Shown here: in pieces, positions 6,970 to 13,954 of the stretch
Layout: the number at the start of each line of letters is the position of its first letter
Position numbering within the stretch: the first letter of the stretch is position 1
The notes under the pieces: model-generated
Database searches by the model: none
What the model was told of the DNA's origin: nothing
What the model saw: only the letters and a program-made list of their open reading frames with translations
Assembly: GCA_030064695.1 (NCBI GenBank)
Contig: JASHYV010000114.1
Span: forward strand, 1 to 14,187
Direction: 5' to 3'
Source: Thermoplasmata archaeon
GTDB lineage: Archaea > Thermoplasmatota > Thermoplasmata > UBA184
Length of the DNA stretch: 14,187 nucleotides
Made by a program: the position numbers and the translations under genes

Positions 6970-7644
6970 ATGCTGAAGGAGTGCTCGCAGCACGGGTACT
7001 TCCGCGCGGAGTCGTGTCCCGTCTGCGGGCAGCCCGGCCGGTTCCTGATGAACGACCGGGAGTTGGACCACCTGGGCCGGATCCTGACCGGCATCCTCCG
7101 CCATTTCCCCGACCGGTACCAGCTGCCGATCGAGCCCAACGGCTGGGTCTCGCTGCCGGCCATCGTGCGGGCGATCTCCCAGAAGCATCCGGCCTACCAC
7201 TGGCTGCGCGTCCCGCACCTGGTGGCGATCGCCGAGACCGACGCAAAGGGCCGCTACGAGGTGCGCGACGACCGGATCCGCGCGACCTACGGCCACACGC
7301 TCGAGGTCGCGCTCGACCTGCCCACCGACCACATCCCGCCCCACCTCTACTACCCGGTGACCGGCGAGGAGGCGGCCATCGTCCTCGAGGTCGGCCTCAA
7401 ACCGTCGGACCGGAAGATGGTGCACCTATCGAGGACCGCCGGCGACGCCCACACGGCCGGATCGGTCCGCACGCCGACGCCCGTGATCCTCGAGGTGGAC
7501 GTCCTGAAGGCGCAGGGCGCGGGGATCGTGATCATGCAGGCGGGGAAGACGGTCTTCCTGACCGAGTCCGTGCCCGCGGAGTTCCTGCGGCGGATCGAGA
7601 GCCCGGCCTCGCCGGAGGGGCCCGCCGAGGAACCCCCGGCGTAG
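6970..7644 (+). CDS. kptA: RNA 2'-phosphotransferase (KptA/Tpt1 family)
   Basis: The product is 224 residues. The family removes a 2'-phosphate from RNA splice or repair junctions using NAD+, yielding ADP-ribose 1'',2''-cyclic phosphate. Visible family landmarks are LRHFPD (43-48), the strand-turn DRIRATYGH (101-109), VHLSRT (151-156) and SVRTPTPVILEVD (165-177). The Arg-His-Arg-Arg catalytic set known from yeast Tpt1 would be Arg44, His45, Arg104 and Arg167. An N-terminal CxxHG...CPVC element (Cys5, His8, Cys16, Cys19) looks zinc-binding, as in some archaeal members. The usual LYHGT segment reads LYYPVT here (127-131). The last 15 residues are Pro/Glu-rich. GGAG at 6957-6960 could serve as ribosome-binding site. 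It forms an operon with rpo11; its stop is 3 nt from the convergent gene. Confidence 0.9.
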   Translation: MLKECSQHGYFRAESCPVCGQPGRFLMNDRELDHLGRILTGILRHFPDRYQLPIEPNGWVSLPAIVRAISQKHPAYHWLRVPHLVAIAETDAKGRYEVRDDRIRATYGHTLEVALDLPTDHIPPHLYYPVTGEEAAIVLEVGLKPSDRKMVHLSRTAGDAHTAGSVRTPTPVILEVDVLKAQGAGIVIMQAGKTVFLTESVPAEFLRRIESPASPEGPAEEPPA

Positions 7645-7647
7645 CGC

Positions 7648-8283
7648 CTACTCGCCGAAGCCGTCGCTCGCGACGTTCGACTCGTACTCGGTCACGATGT
7701 ACACCTCGATCGAGAGGTGCCAGGAGATCGGGTACGGGTTCGCGAAGACGAAGTAGAACGTGTCGGTGTACGCCGCCGAATAGATGATCTGCTCGATGGG
7801 GCCGGGGGTCGTCGACCACTGCGGGGACCCCGGCAGGCCCCCTTCGACGATCTCCCCCCACTGCGTCGAGTTGTAGATGTCGAGCGTGACGTTGACGCCC
7901 GGTGGTGTGATCACCGAGTAATTCCCGATCACGTAGTCGCCGCCGGTGATCTCCCCGTCGATCACCGTCTCGTTGCCGGGCCCCAGGACGTACATCCCCG
8001 AGGTGGTGAGCGGGTCGGCCACGGTGGGCGGTCCCTGGAGCACCGAGCTGATGATCGAGAACGCGAGCGCCGCGCACACGCCGACCACGATCACGCCCCG
8101 CAGCGCCCCGGTCATCCAGATCCGGCGCTTCACGCTCTTCGGCGCGTTCGGCAGCTCTCGGGCGCTCACCGGGGCGTCGTCGCCGCAGATCGGGCAGCGC
8201 TTGGCCCCCGCCGGAACGGCGACCCCGCAGAAGCGGCAGGCGCCCCAGGCCTGAGGCGAAATGGACGGCGGTGCGTCGGACAC
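7648..8283 (-). CDS. Zinc-ribbon membrane protein with extracytoplasmic beta domain, function unknown
   Basis: The product is 211 residues. A short cytoplasmic zinc ribbon (Cys16, Cys19, Cys30, Cys33; CRFCG and CPICGD) is followed by a basic linker (SVKRR). One membrane helix (about 57-80) comes next, then an external domain of about 125 residues with alternating hydrophobic strands and sequons NET, NYS, NVT and NST. This zinc-ribbon/membrane-helix/exodomain layout is common among uncharacterised archaeal membrane proteins; I cannot name a role. No ATG is available. GTG 8283 is chosen because a weak A/T box lies about 29 nt upstream and the zinc ribbon begins 15 residues in. The frame is open much further upstream, but that part is shadow of the aldehyde dehydrogenase gene. 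It is convergent with kptA. Confidence 0.8.
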   Translation of the reverse strand: MSDAPPSISPQAWGACRFCGVAVPAGAKRCPICGDDAPVSARELPNAPKSVKRRIWMTGALRGVIVVGVCAALAFSIISSVLQGPPTVADPLTTSGMYVLGPGNETVIDGEITGGDYVIGNYSVITPPGVNVTLDIYNSTQWGEIVEGGLPGSPQWSTTPGPIEQIIYSAAYTDTFYFVFANPYPISWHLSIEVYIVTEYESNVASDGFGE

Positions 8284-8307
8284 GGACGCCGGTCGAGCCG
8301 CCCGGCC

Positions 8308-8314
8308 TTCTTTT
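8308..8314 (-). promoter_or_regulatory. Weak TATA-like box for the zinc-ribbon membrane protein
   Basis: The minus strand reads AAAAGAA about 29 nt before GTG 8283, within the 53 nt gap to the aldehyde dehydrogenase stop. Composition and spacing fit, but the sequence is far from consensus. Confidence 0.35.
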
Positions 8315-8336
8315 GGGGTTTCGTACGAACCCGGGC

Positions 8337-9815
8337 CTACGTTTTCTTCCGCGGAGCACCGAGGTTCAGGACGACGTTCTTGCGCCGGGTGTACCCCTCG
8401 ACCGCGAGCCGGCCCTGTTCGAAGCCGATCCCGCTCCCCTTCACTCCGGCGAACGGCGTCTGGGGGAACGTCGTCGGCGCCTCGTTGACGACGACCATCC
8501 CCGACTCGAGGCGGCGCGCGACCGAGTGGGCCGTGGCGAGGTCCCGGGTCCAGAGCGCGGACAGGAGCCCGTAGGGCGTGTCGTTGGCGAGACGGACGGC
8601 CTCCTCCGGGTCCGAGAAGGAGAGCACCGAGAGCACGGGCCCGAAGATCTCCTCCCGGAGGGCCCGCGATCCGTCGGGCAGGTCGGCGAGGATCGTCGGC
8701 CGAAGGAAGTTGCCGTCCGCGAGGGGCGCCTCCTGGACCCGGCTGCCGCCGGCCACGACCGTCGCGCCGCCGCCCCGCGCCTCGTCGACATATTCCAGCA
8801 CGTGCGCGAGATGATCGGCGGAGACGAGCGGGCCCATCTCCACCCCGTCCTCCGTGCCGGGGCCGAGCTTGAGCCCGTTCGCGATCGACGCGAGGCGCTC
8901 CAGGAGGGGCGCCCGAACGCTCTCGTGGACGAGGAGGCGGGAGGCCGCCCAGCACATCTGGCCGGCGTTCCCGAAGATGCCGTAGCCGATCCCCTTCGCG
9001 GCGCGCTCCAGATCGGCGTCCGGGAAGAGGATCACCGGGCCCTTGCCTCCGAGCTCGAGCGTGGCCGGAATGAGCCGTCGGGCGGCGATCTCGGCGATGC
9101 GGGCGCCCACGTCCCCGCTCCCGGTGAACGTCACCGACCGGCACCGCGGGTCCTCGACCAGCGCCTCGCCGACCTCGGCCCCGCGGCCCGGTACCACGTT
9201 CAGGATGCCGTCCGGTACGCCGGCCTCATGGGCCAGCCGAGCGAACGCGATCGCGGTGAGCGGCGTGAGGCTCGCCGGCTTCAGCACCACCGCGTTCCCG
9301 GCCGCGAGCGCGGGCGCGACGGACCGGAGCGCGAGGAGCAGCGGATAGTTCCACGGCGCGATGTGGACGGTGACCCCGAGCGGCTCGCGGAGGGTGTAGT
9401 CGAATCGGGGCCCCGGCACCGGGATCGTCTCGCCCTCGATCTTGTCGGCGAGGCCGGCGAAGTACTCGAGCGTCCGCACCGCGTAGGCGATGTCGCCCCG
9501 CGACTCGCGGAGCGGCTTGCCCATGTTGCGGGTCTCGAGCCGGGCGAACCCTTCGAGCTCCGCCTCGAGGCGGCTCGCAAGCTTGCTGAGGGCTCGGGAG
9601 CGCCGGGCCCCGTCGTCGAGCGCCCAGTTCGACTCCCGGAACGCCCGGTCGGCGGCCTCCATCGCGGCGCGCGCGTCGTCCCGAGAGCCGGCGCCGACCT
9701 CGGCGATCGGCCGGTTCGTTGCCGGGTCGAGCAGGGTGCGGTGGTGGCCGGCCGCCGCCGGAACCTCTCGCCCGCCGATCAGGAGTTCGTAGACGGTGGA
9801 GGACGCCTCGGCCAT
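8337..9815 (-). CDS. NAD(P)-dependent aldehyde dehydrogenase
   Basis: The product is 492 residues, full length for the ALDH superfamily. It oxidises an aldehyde to a carboxylate with NAD(P)+. Landmarks in order are: PWNYP (154-158, oxyanion Asn156), VVLKPAS (176-182, cofactor-binding Lys179), FTGSGDVG (230-237, nucleotide loop), LELGGKGP (253-260, general base Glu254), GNAGQMCWA (282-290, nucleophile Cys288) and EEIFGPV (388-394). All catalytic residues are intact. Sequence style is closest to the betaine-/aminobutyraldehyde/succinate-semialdehyde group, but the substrate cannot be fixed. The ATG at 9815 lies 26-33 nt from a TATA-like box that overlaps the stop codon of the upstream glycosyltransferase. 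No pathway partner is evident next to it. Confidence 0.93.
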   Translation of the reverse strand: MAEASSTVYELLIGGREVPAAAGHHRTLLDPATNRPIAEVGAGSRDDARAAMEAADRAFRESNWALDDGARRSRALSKLASRLEAELEGFARLETRNMGKPLRESRGDIAYAVRTLEYFAGLADKIEGETIPVPGPRFDYTLREPLGVTVHIAPWNYPLLLALRSVAPALAAGNAVVLKPASLTPLTAIAFARLAHEAGVPDGILNVVPGRGAEVGEALVEDPRCRSVTFTGSGDVGARIAEIAARRLIPATLELGGKGPVILFPDADLERAAKGIGYGIFGNAGQMCWAASRLLVHESVRAPLLERLASIANGLKLGPGTEDGVEMGPLVSADHLAHVLEYVDEARGGGATVVAGGSRVQEAPLADGNFLRPTILADLPDGSRALREEIFGPVLSVLSFSDPEEAVRLANDTPYGLLSALWTRDLATAHSVARRLESGMVVVNEAPTTFPQTPFAGVKGSGIGFEQGRLAVEGYTRRKNVVLNLGAPRKKT

Positions 9816-9840
9816 CGCCGGGGCGCGAGAGCGGCCCGCC

Positions 9841-9848
9841 CCTTATCA
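9841..9848 (-). promoter_or_regulatory. TATA-like box for the aldehyde dehydrogenase gene
   Basis: The minus strand reads TGATAAGG about 29 nt upstream of the ATG. The TGA of this element is also the stop codon of the upstream glycosyltransferase gene, so the gene end and the next promoter are superimposed. Confidence 0.5.
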
Positions 9849-11003
9849 GTTCGGGCCTCTCGATCGGACGGTCGGGTACTCCCGGCCCTTCCACGCGACC
9901 GGCCGCCCCCGGACCCCCCGCACGAGCGAGGTCGCGAGCAGCGCCACGTAGAACCCCACCGCCACCGGATACAGGAGACCCGCGGCGGCGGAGCCACCGA
10001 TGCCGCGAGCGAATCCGGCGTGCTTGCCGAACAGCGCGATCCAGAGGACGGCGCCGAGCCCGATCAGCACCGGGGAGCCGTAGACGAGCGCCACCGGCAA
10101 GACGCCGAGGGGGAGCCAGAAGAGGGCGACCAGCCCGACGAGCAGGCCGAGCTGCCGCGCCGCCGAGAAGTGGGTGTCGTGGATGTTCTTGAGCAGCCCC
10201 TCGAACATCTCGTGCCGGTCGCGGTACATCCGGGTGACCGCGAGCTCGGGGGACCATGCGACCCGCAGGCGTCGGCCGTCGGCCCGGTATCGACGAGCGA
10301 TCGCGATGTCCTCGAGGACGAACGACCGGACGGCGGCATGGCCGCCCTCCTGCTGGTAGACGGACCGGGGCGTGGCCCAGCACTGCCCGTTCGCGAGCGC
10401 CGCCCGAGAGCCGTCGTGGTTGACGCGAGGGGCTCGGAAGTACGTGAGGATCATCTGGACCATGAACGGGAGGACGACCCGTTCCCACAGACCCGTCATC
10501 TCCACCCGGGGCGCGAGACTCGCGAGGTCGGCCCGCTCCCGCTGCGCGTACCGGACCAGCGTGCGGACGGCCGCCGGGTGGAGGCGCACGTCGGCATCGA
10601 GGAAGAGCAGCCAGTCCCCGGACGCGGCTTGCGCCCCGGTCCAGCAGGCCCAGTTCTTTCCGACCCACCCCTCGGGAAGCGGCGGCTCATCCACGCGTCG
10701 GACTCGGGGCGCACGGGCCTCGATCACCGCCCGGGTGTCGTCCGTGGAGCCGCCCTCGACCACGATCACCTCGAGCTCCGGGTACTCCTGGGCGAGCACC
10801 GCATCGAGCGTGCCGGGCAGGTCCTCGCCCTCGTTCCGGGCCGCGATGACGATGCTCACCGACGGGAGCGGGCCCGCCGACGTCTCGTCGGGCCCGGGCG
10901 ACAGCTTCGGCATCTGGTAGCTGAACAGGATCGCCACCCCCTGGTAGAGCAGGACGAGCACGGAGGCGACGACGAGTCCGAGCTCGAGGGCGAGCGCGAG
11001 CAC
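9846..11003 (-). CDS. Membrane-bound family 2 glycosyltransferase (CrtQ/HpnB-like)
   Basis: The product is 385 residues. An N-terminal membrane helix (about 3-27) precedes a cytoplasmic GT-A domain. That domain has SIVIAARNEGEDL (50-62), EGGSTDDT (83-90), the metal-binding DAD at 136-138 and the acidic pair Glu231-Asp232. Two to three C-terminal helices follow (about 284-305, 308-326, 340-360). The segment EGWVGKNWACWTGAQ (111-125) is typical of GT2 enzymes annotated as CrtQ- or HpnB-like, which act on isoprenoid or other lipid acceptors. A lipid acceptor is therefore likely, but this is inference. GTG 11003 is chosen because it is 20-28 nt from a strong TATA box. The upstream ATG 11066 would read across that box and overlap the helicase start. 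Confidence 0.85.
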   Translation of the reverse strand: MLALALELGLVVASVLVLLYQGVAILFSYQMPKLSPGPDETSAGPLPSVSIVIAARNEGEDLPGTLDAVLAQEYPELEVIVVEGGSTDDTRAVIEARAPRVRRVDEPPLPEGWVGKNWACWTGAQAASGDWLLFLDADVRLHPAAVRTLVRYAQRERADLASLAPRVEMTGLWERVVLPFMVQMILTYFRAPRVNHDGSRAALANGQCWATPRSVYQQEGGHAAVRSFVLEDIAIARRYRADGRRLRVAWSPELAVTRMYRDRHEMFEGLLKNIHDTHFSAARQLGLLVGLVALFWLPLGVLPVALVYGSPVLIGLGAVLWIALFGKHAGFARGIGGSAAAGLLYPVAVGFYVALLATSLVRGVRGRPVAWKGREYPTVRSRGPN

Positions 11004-11021
11004 GGTCGGTGGTAGACGGCC

Positions 11022-11031
11022 GTAAAATAAG
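11022..11031. promoter_or_regulatory. Shared bidirectional TATA box between the glycosyltransferase and hef genes
   Basis: GTAAAATAAG is the only A/T-rich block between the two divergent genes. On the minus strand it reads TTATTTTA centred about 24 nt before GTG 11003. On the plus strand its centre is about 38 nt before ATG 11065, which would leave a short leader of roughly 13 nt carrying AAGGGGG (11054-11060). Confidence 0.6.
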
Positions 11032-11064
11032 GGCTGGCCGCTCCCGCGCCCGCAAGGGGGCGGC

Positions 11065-12666
11065 ATGGCGACGGTGGAGCACCCGCGGGTCCGTCCCGGC
11101 GTGCTGGAGGACCGTCAGTACCAGGCGACGATCGCCGACTCCGCGCTCGAGCGGAACACGCTTGCCGTGCTCCCCACCGGCCTCGGCAAGACCGCGATCG
11201 CCCTGCGCGTGATGGCCGAGACCCTGCGCCGACGCCCCACCTCCTCGATCCTGTTCCTGGCCCCGACCCGACCGCTGGTCGTCCAGCACGCGCGCAGCGT
11301 CGCGGGCGCGCTGCTGGCCCCGCCGCCGATCGCGCTCACTGGGGCGATCCCTCCGGACCGCCGGACGGAGCTCCTCCATCCTCCGCAGATCGTGGTGGCG
11401 ACCCCCCAGGTCGTCGCGAACGATCTCCGGGCCGGAGAGTTTCCGCTCGCCACGTTCAGCCTCATCGTCTTCGACGAGGCGCATCGGGCCGTCGGGGACT
11501 ATCCGTACGTGGCGATCGCCCGGGCCAACCGCGACGGACCGAACGCGCGCGTCCTCGCGATGACCGCCTCCCCGGGGGGCCGTCTCGCCCGCATCCAGGA
11601 GGTGTGGACGAACCTCGGGATCGAGCACTTCGAGTACCGCACGGAGCAGTCGCCCGACGTCGCGCCGTACCTCCACGGGATCGGCATCGAGACGGTCGCC
11701 GTCGCGGTGCCCCCCGAGGTCCGGCATCTCGCCGTCCTGCTGCGCACCGCGGTCGCCCGACAGCTCGACGTCCTGCGCCGGCTCGACCTGATCGGAGCCG
11801 GCGAGGCGAATCGTCGGGTGCTGCTGGACGTCGGGCAGCGACTCCATCGCCGCATCGAGGGAGACCGCCGGGAGGGCGCGTCCGACGCGCGACTGTGGAG
11901 CGCCGTCACCGCCCAGTCCGCGGCCATGAAGGGGCTGCACGCGCTCGAGCTCGTGGAGAGCCAGGGGGTCGACGCGCTGCGGGAGTTCCTCCACCGACAG
12001 GACCCGGTCCCCGGCCGTCGCGTGACGCCGGCCCAGCGCGCGTTCTTGGGCGACCCCGACGTCGCGGAGGTCCGACGCCAGCTCGAGCAGCTCACGATCG
12101 AGCACCCCAAGCTGGCGACGGCGGTCGGGATCGTCCGGGAGGAGATCGCCCGGAACCCCGGCGCCCGCATCATCGTCTTCGCCCAGTACCGGGACACGGT
12201 CGATCGGCTGCTCCAGGAGTTCGTTCGGGCGGGCGACGCTCGGCTGCGGCCGGCCCGGTTCGTCGGCCAGGCGAGCCGGGGCGAGGACGCGGGCCTCTCC
12301 CAGAAGGAGCAGGTCGGCGTGCTGGACCGATTCCGGGCCGGTGAAGTGAACGTCCTCGTCGCGACGTCGGTCGCGGAAGAAGGGCTCGACATCCCGGCGA
12401 CCGACCTGGTGGTCTTCTACGAGCCGATCCCGGACGTGATCCGGACGATCCAGCGCCGGGGCCGCACCGGCCGGGCCCGCACCGGTCGCGCGGTGGTGCT
12501 CGTCGCCGAGGGCACGCGGGACGTCGGCTTGCACCGGGCCGCGTCGGCGCGCGAGCGCCGCATGCACGAGATGCTGGAGAAGGTCGAGGCCTCCTCCGCG
12601 AGCGGCGCGGGCCTCGCCCGGCCCCCGGCGAAGCTGGTCCAGCGGGAGCTCTCCGAGTTCCGCTAG
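11065..12666 (+). CDS. hef: Hef/FANCM-type superfamily 2 helicase lacking the nuclease domain
   Basis: The product is 533 residues. It belongs to the Hef/FANCM/Mph1 helicases, which remodel stalled replication forks and branched DNA. The Q-motif-like RQYQ (17-20) precedes Walker A PTGLGKT (37-43) and motif Ia APTRPLVVQH (66-75). DEAHRAVGDYPYV (137-149) and MTASPG (166-171) follow. An insert of about 130 residues (215-345) corresponds to the Hef thumb-like domain. The second RecA domain carries FVGQASRGEDAGLSQKEQ (399-416), VATSVAEEGLDIP (432-444) and QRRGRTGR (463-470). Classical Hef continues into an XPF-type nuclease and helix-hairpin-helix domains; here the protein ends about 60 residues after motif VI. 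The downstream gene is convergent, so no nuclease is encoded next door. Its stop shares CTAG with the dut stop. Confidence 0.93.
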   Translation: MATVEHPRVRPGVLEDRQYQATIADSALERNTLAVLPTGLGKTAIALRVMAETLRRRPTSSILFLAPTRPLVVQHARSVAGALLAPPPIALTGAIPPDRRTELLHPPQIVVATPQVVANDLRAGEFPLATFSLIVFDEAHRAVGDYPYVAIARANRDGPNARVLAMTASPGGRLARIQEVWTNLGIEHFEYRTEQSPDVAPYLHGIGIETVAVAVPPEVRHLAVLLRTAVARQLDVLRRLDLIGAGEANRRVLLDVGQRLHRRIEGDRREGASDARLWSAVTAQSAAMKGLHALELVESQGVDALREFLHRQDPVPGRRVTPAQRAFLGDPDVAEVRRQLEQLTIEHPKLATAVGIVREEIARNPGARIIVFAQYRDTVDRLLQEFVRAGDARLRPARFVGQASRGEDAGLSQKEQVGVLDRFRAGEVNVLVATSVAEEGLDIPATDLVVFYEPIPDVIRTIQRRGRTGRARTGRAVVLVAEGTRDVGLHRAASARERRMHEMLEKVEASSASGAGLARPPAKLVQRELSEFR

Positions 12667-13106
12667 CGGCCCGTGCTCCCGAAGCCTCCGGCGCGGGAAC
12701 CCACCGCCTCAACCTTCCCCGGGCGGAAGCGCGCCGGGAGGTCCTCCACGAGTCGGATCTGGCCGATCCGATCGCCGACCTCGATCCGAAACTCCCCGTC
12801 GAACAGGTACGTGAGCGGGACCTTCACCTCGCCCGCATAGTCGCGATCGATCGTGCCCGGAGCGTTGGCCATCACGACCCCGCGGCTGCTGAGCCCGCTG
12901 CGCGGACGGACCTCGAGGAATGTGCCGCTCGGGCAGCGCAGCTTGAGCCCCGTCCGCACGAGCACGACCCGGTCGCGGCGCAGCACCGCCGCCTCCGCCG
13001 CCGCGAGGTCGAAGCAGGCCGAGCCGTCGGTGGCCCGACGGGGCAGCGGGAGCTCCGGTAGCCCCGGCACCCGCTCCACGACGACCGAACGGACCCGACG
13101 TGCCAC
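12663..13106 (-). CDS. dut: Deoxyuridine 5'-triphosphate nucleotidohydrolase (trimeric dUTPase)
   Basis: The product is 147 residues, normal for the trimeric family. It hydrolyses dUTP to dUMP and PPi, preventing uracil incorporation and feeding dTMP synthesis. All five motifs are visible: ATDGSACFDL (25-34), RPRSGLSSRG (67-76), GTIDRDYAGEVKV (84-96, catalytic Asp87), GDRIGQIRL (111-119) and the P-loop-like GSRAGGFGSTG (136-146). The tail that closes over the active site is complete. Motifs 3 and 5 favour a dUTPase over the homologous dCTP deaminase. No ATG fits; GTG 13106 is chosen because a TATA-like box lies about 25 nt upstream and the first beta strand follows directly. The stop overlaps the hef stop. 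Confidence 0.93.
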   Translation of the reverse strand: MARRVRSVVVERVPGLPELPLPRRATDGSACFDLAAAEAAVLRRDRVVLVRTGLKLRCPSGTFLEVRPRSGLSSRGVVMANAPGTIDRDYAGEVKVPLTYLFDGEFRIEVGDRIGQIRLVEDLPARFRPGKVEAVGSRAGGFGSTGR

Positions 13107-13127
13107 GGCGCGGGATGGGGGCGCTCG

Positions 13128-13134
13128 CTTTAGG
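13128..13134 (-). promoter_or_regulatory. TATA-like box for dut, overlapping the upstream stop codon
   Basis: The minus strand reads CCTAAAG about 25 nt before GTG 13106. Its TAA is the stop codon of the upstream HTH_10 gene (13130-13132), so dut may have its own promoter inside the end of that gene or be read through from it. Confidence 0.45.
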
Positions 13135-13864
13135 ATTCCCTCGTCGCGCCCGTCGGCTCGGCGTCCGTCTCGATCCCGGCCCCCTCCGCGGCGAGCCACC
13201 GTACGACGAGCCGACCCTCGGCGCGACGGAGGATCTTGCCGAGCGCCGGGGCGCTGCGTCCGCTCTGGCGCGCGAGCTTCGAGAGCGTGATGCGTCGGGG
13301 GACCGCGTAGTAGCCGAGCACCCAGGCCCGGGCGAGGAGGCGGGCCTGGAGCGCGGTGAGCGACCCCGGGCCGGCCTCCGCGACCACGGGGTGGCCCGCG
13401 GCCCGCAGCATCCGGTACGGGAACTCCTCGCGGTCGAGTCGTCGCAGGACCCGGCGGATCGCCCGCTCCTCGCCGTGGAAGGAGGCAACGACCTTCTCCG
13501 CCGTGATGCGGAACGGCGCCGTGGGGGAGATCTCGCCCCCGGCGAGCGTGAGCCATCGGCGCAGCGCTTCGGGATTGCGCTGCCGGACCAGCAGGATGTA
13601 GTCGCGCGTGCGGGGTCGCCGCTCGACCAGCTCGAACGTCTCGAGCCCGTAGAGGGCGCGGATGCGGCGGGACTCGTGCTCGAGCTCCGCGGCCGAGCGG
13701 AGCGACCCCCGCCGCCGCACGCGGAGCAGCTGGAGCCGCCAGCCCTGCTCGAGGCGGAGCGTCTCCAGGAGCTCCACCTCCTCGTACCGGTCGAACAGGC
13801 CCCGCGGGATCAGGCCGAGCAGGGCGAGGTCCTCGGTGCGGAACTCGAGGGTGACCGATTGCAT
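13130..13864 (-). CDS. HTH_10-family (bacterio-opsin-activator-like) transcriptional regulator
   Basis: The product is 244 residues. The C-terminal DNA-binding domain (about 169-223) matches the archaeal HTH_10 family: LTALQARLLARAWVLGYY, then VPRRITLSKLARQSGRS, then LGKILRRAEGRLV. The N-terminal 160 residues are strand-rich with charged loops (LEFRTEDLALLG, TFELVERRPRTRDYILLV, FPYRMLRAAG). They resemble the ligand- or signal-sensing halves attached to such regulators, but no specific sensor domain can be named. It is probably a cytoplasmic transcription factor; target genes cannot be read from the sequence. A weak TATA-like element lies about 33 nt before the ATG. It lies 23 nt upstream of dut on the same strand and is divergent from the UbiD-family gene. 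Confidence 0.85.
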   Translation of the reverse strand: MQSVTLEFRTEDLALLGLIPRGLFDRYEEVELLETLRLEQGWRLQLLRVRRRGSLRSAAELEHESRRIRALYGLETFELVERRPRTRDYILLVRQRNPEALRRWLTLAGGEISPTAPFRITAEKVVASFHGEERAIRRVLRRLDREEFPYRMLRAAGHPVVAEAGPGSLTALQARLLARAWVLGYYAVPRRITLSKLARQSGRSAPALGKILRRAEGRLVVRWLAAEGAGIETDAEPTGATRES

Positions 13865-13893
13865 GGCGACCGGCCGCGTCGAGACGAGGTTCC

Positions 13894-13900
13894 GATATGA
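13894..13900 (-). promoter_or_regulatory. Weak TATA-like box for the HTH_10 regulator
   Basis: The minus strand reads TCATATC about 33 nt upstream of the ATG. It is the best A/T element in the 90 nt divergent region on this strand. Confidence 0.35.
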
Positions 13901-13923
13901 ACCTTGATGGCGGCCGCCGCGCG

Positions 13924-13931
13924 TTTAATAA
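13924..13931 (+). promoter_or_regulatory. TATA box for the UbiD-family gene
   Basis: TTTAATAA is a strong TATA element centred about 27 nt before ATG 13955, giving a leaderless transcript. Confidence 0.65.
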
Positions 13932-13954
13932 CCGCGGGGGCTCGCCCCGCTCCC

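Noticed and set aside
8271..11015. Very long plus-strand open frame (914 codons) opposite the aldehyde dehydrogenase and GT2 genes
   Set aside because: It is antisense to two genes with intact family motifs and has no domain-like sequence. Similar shadows occur opposite purD (5145-6743) and hef (10687-12567).
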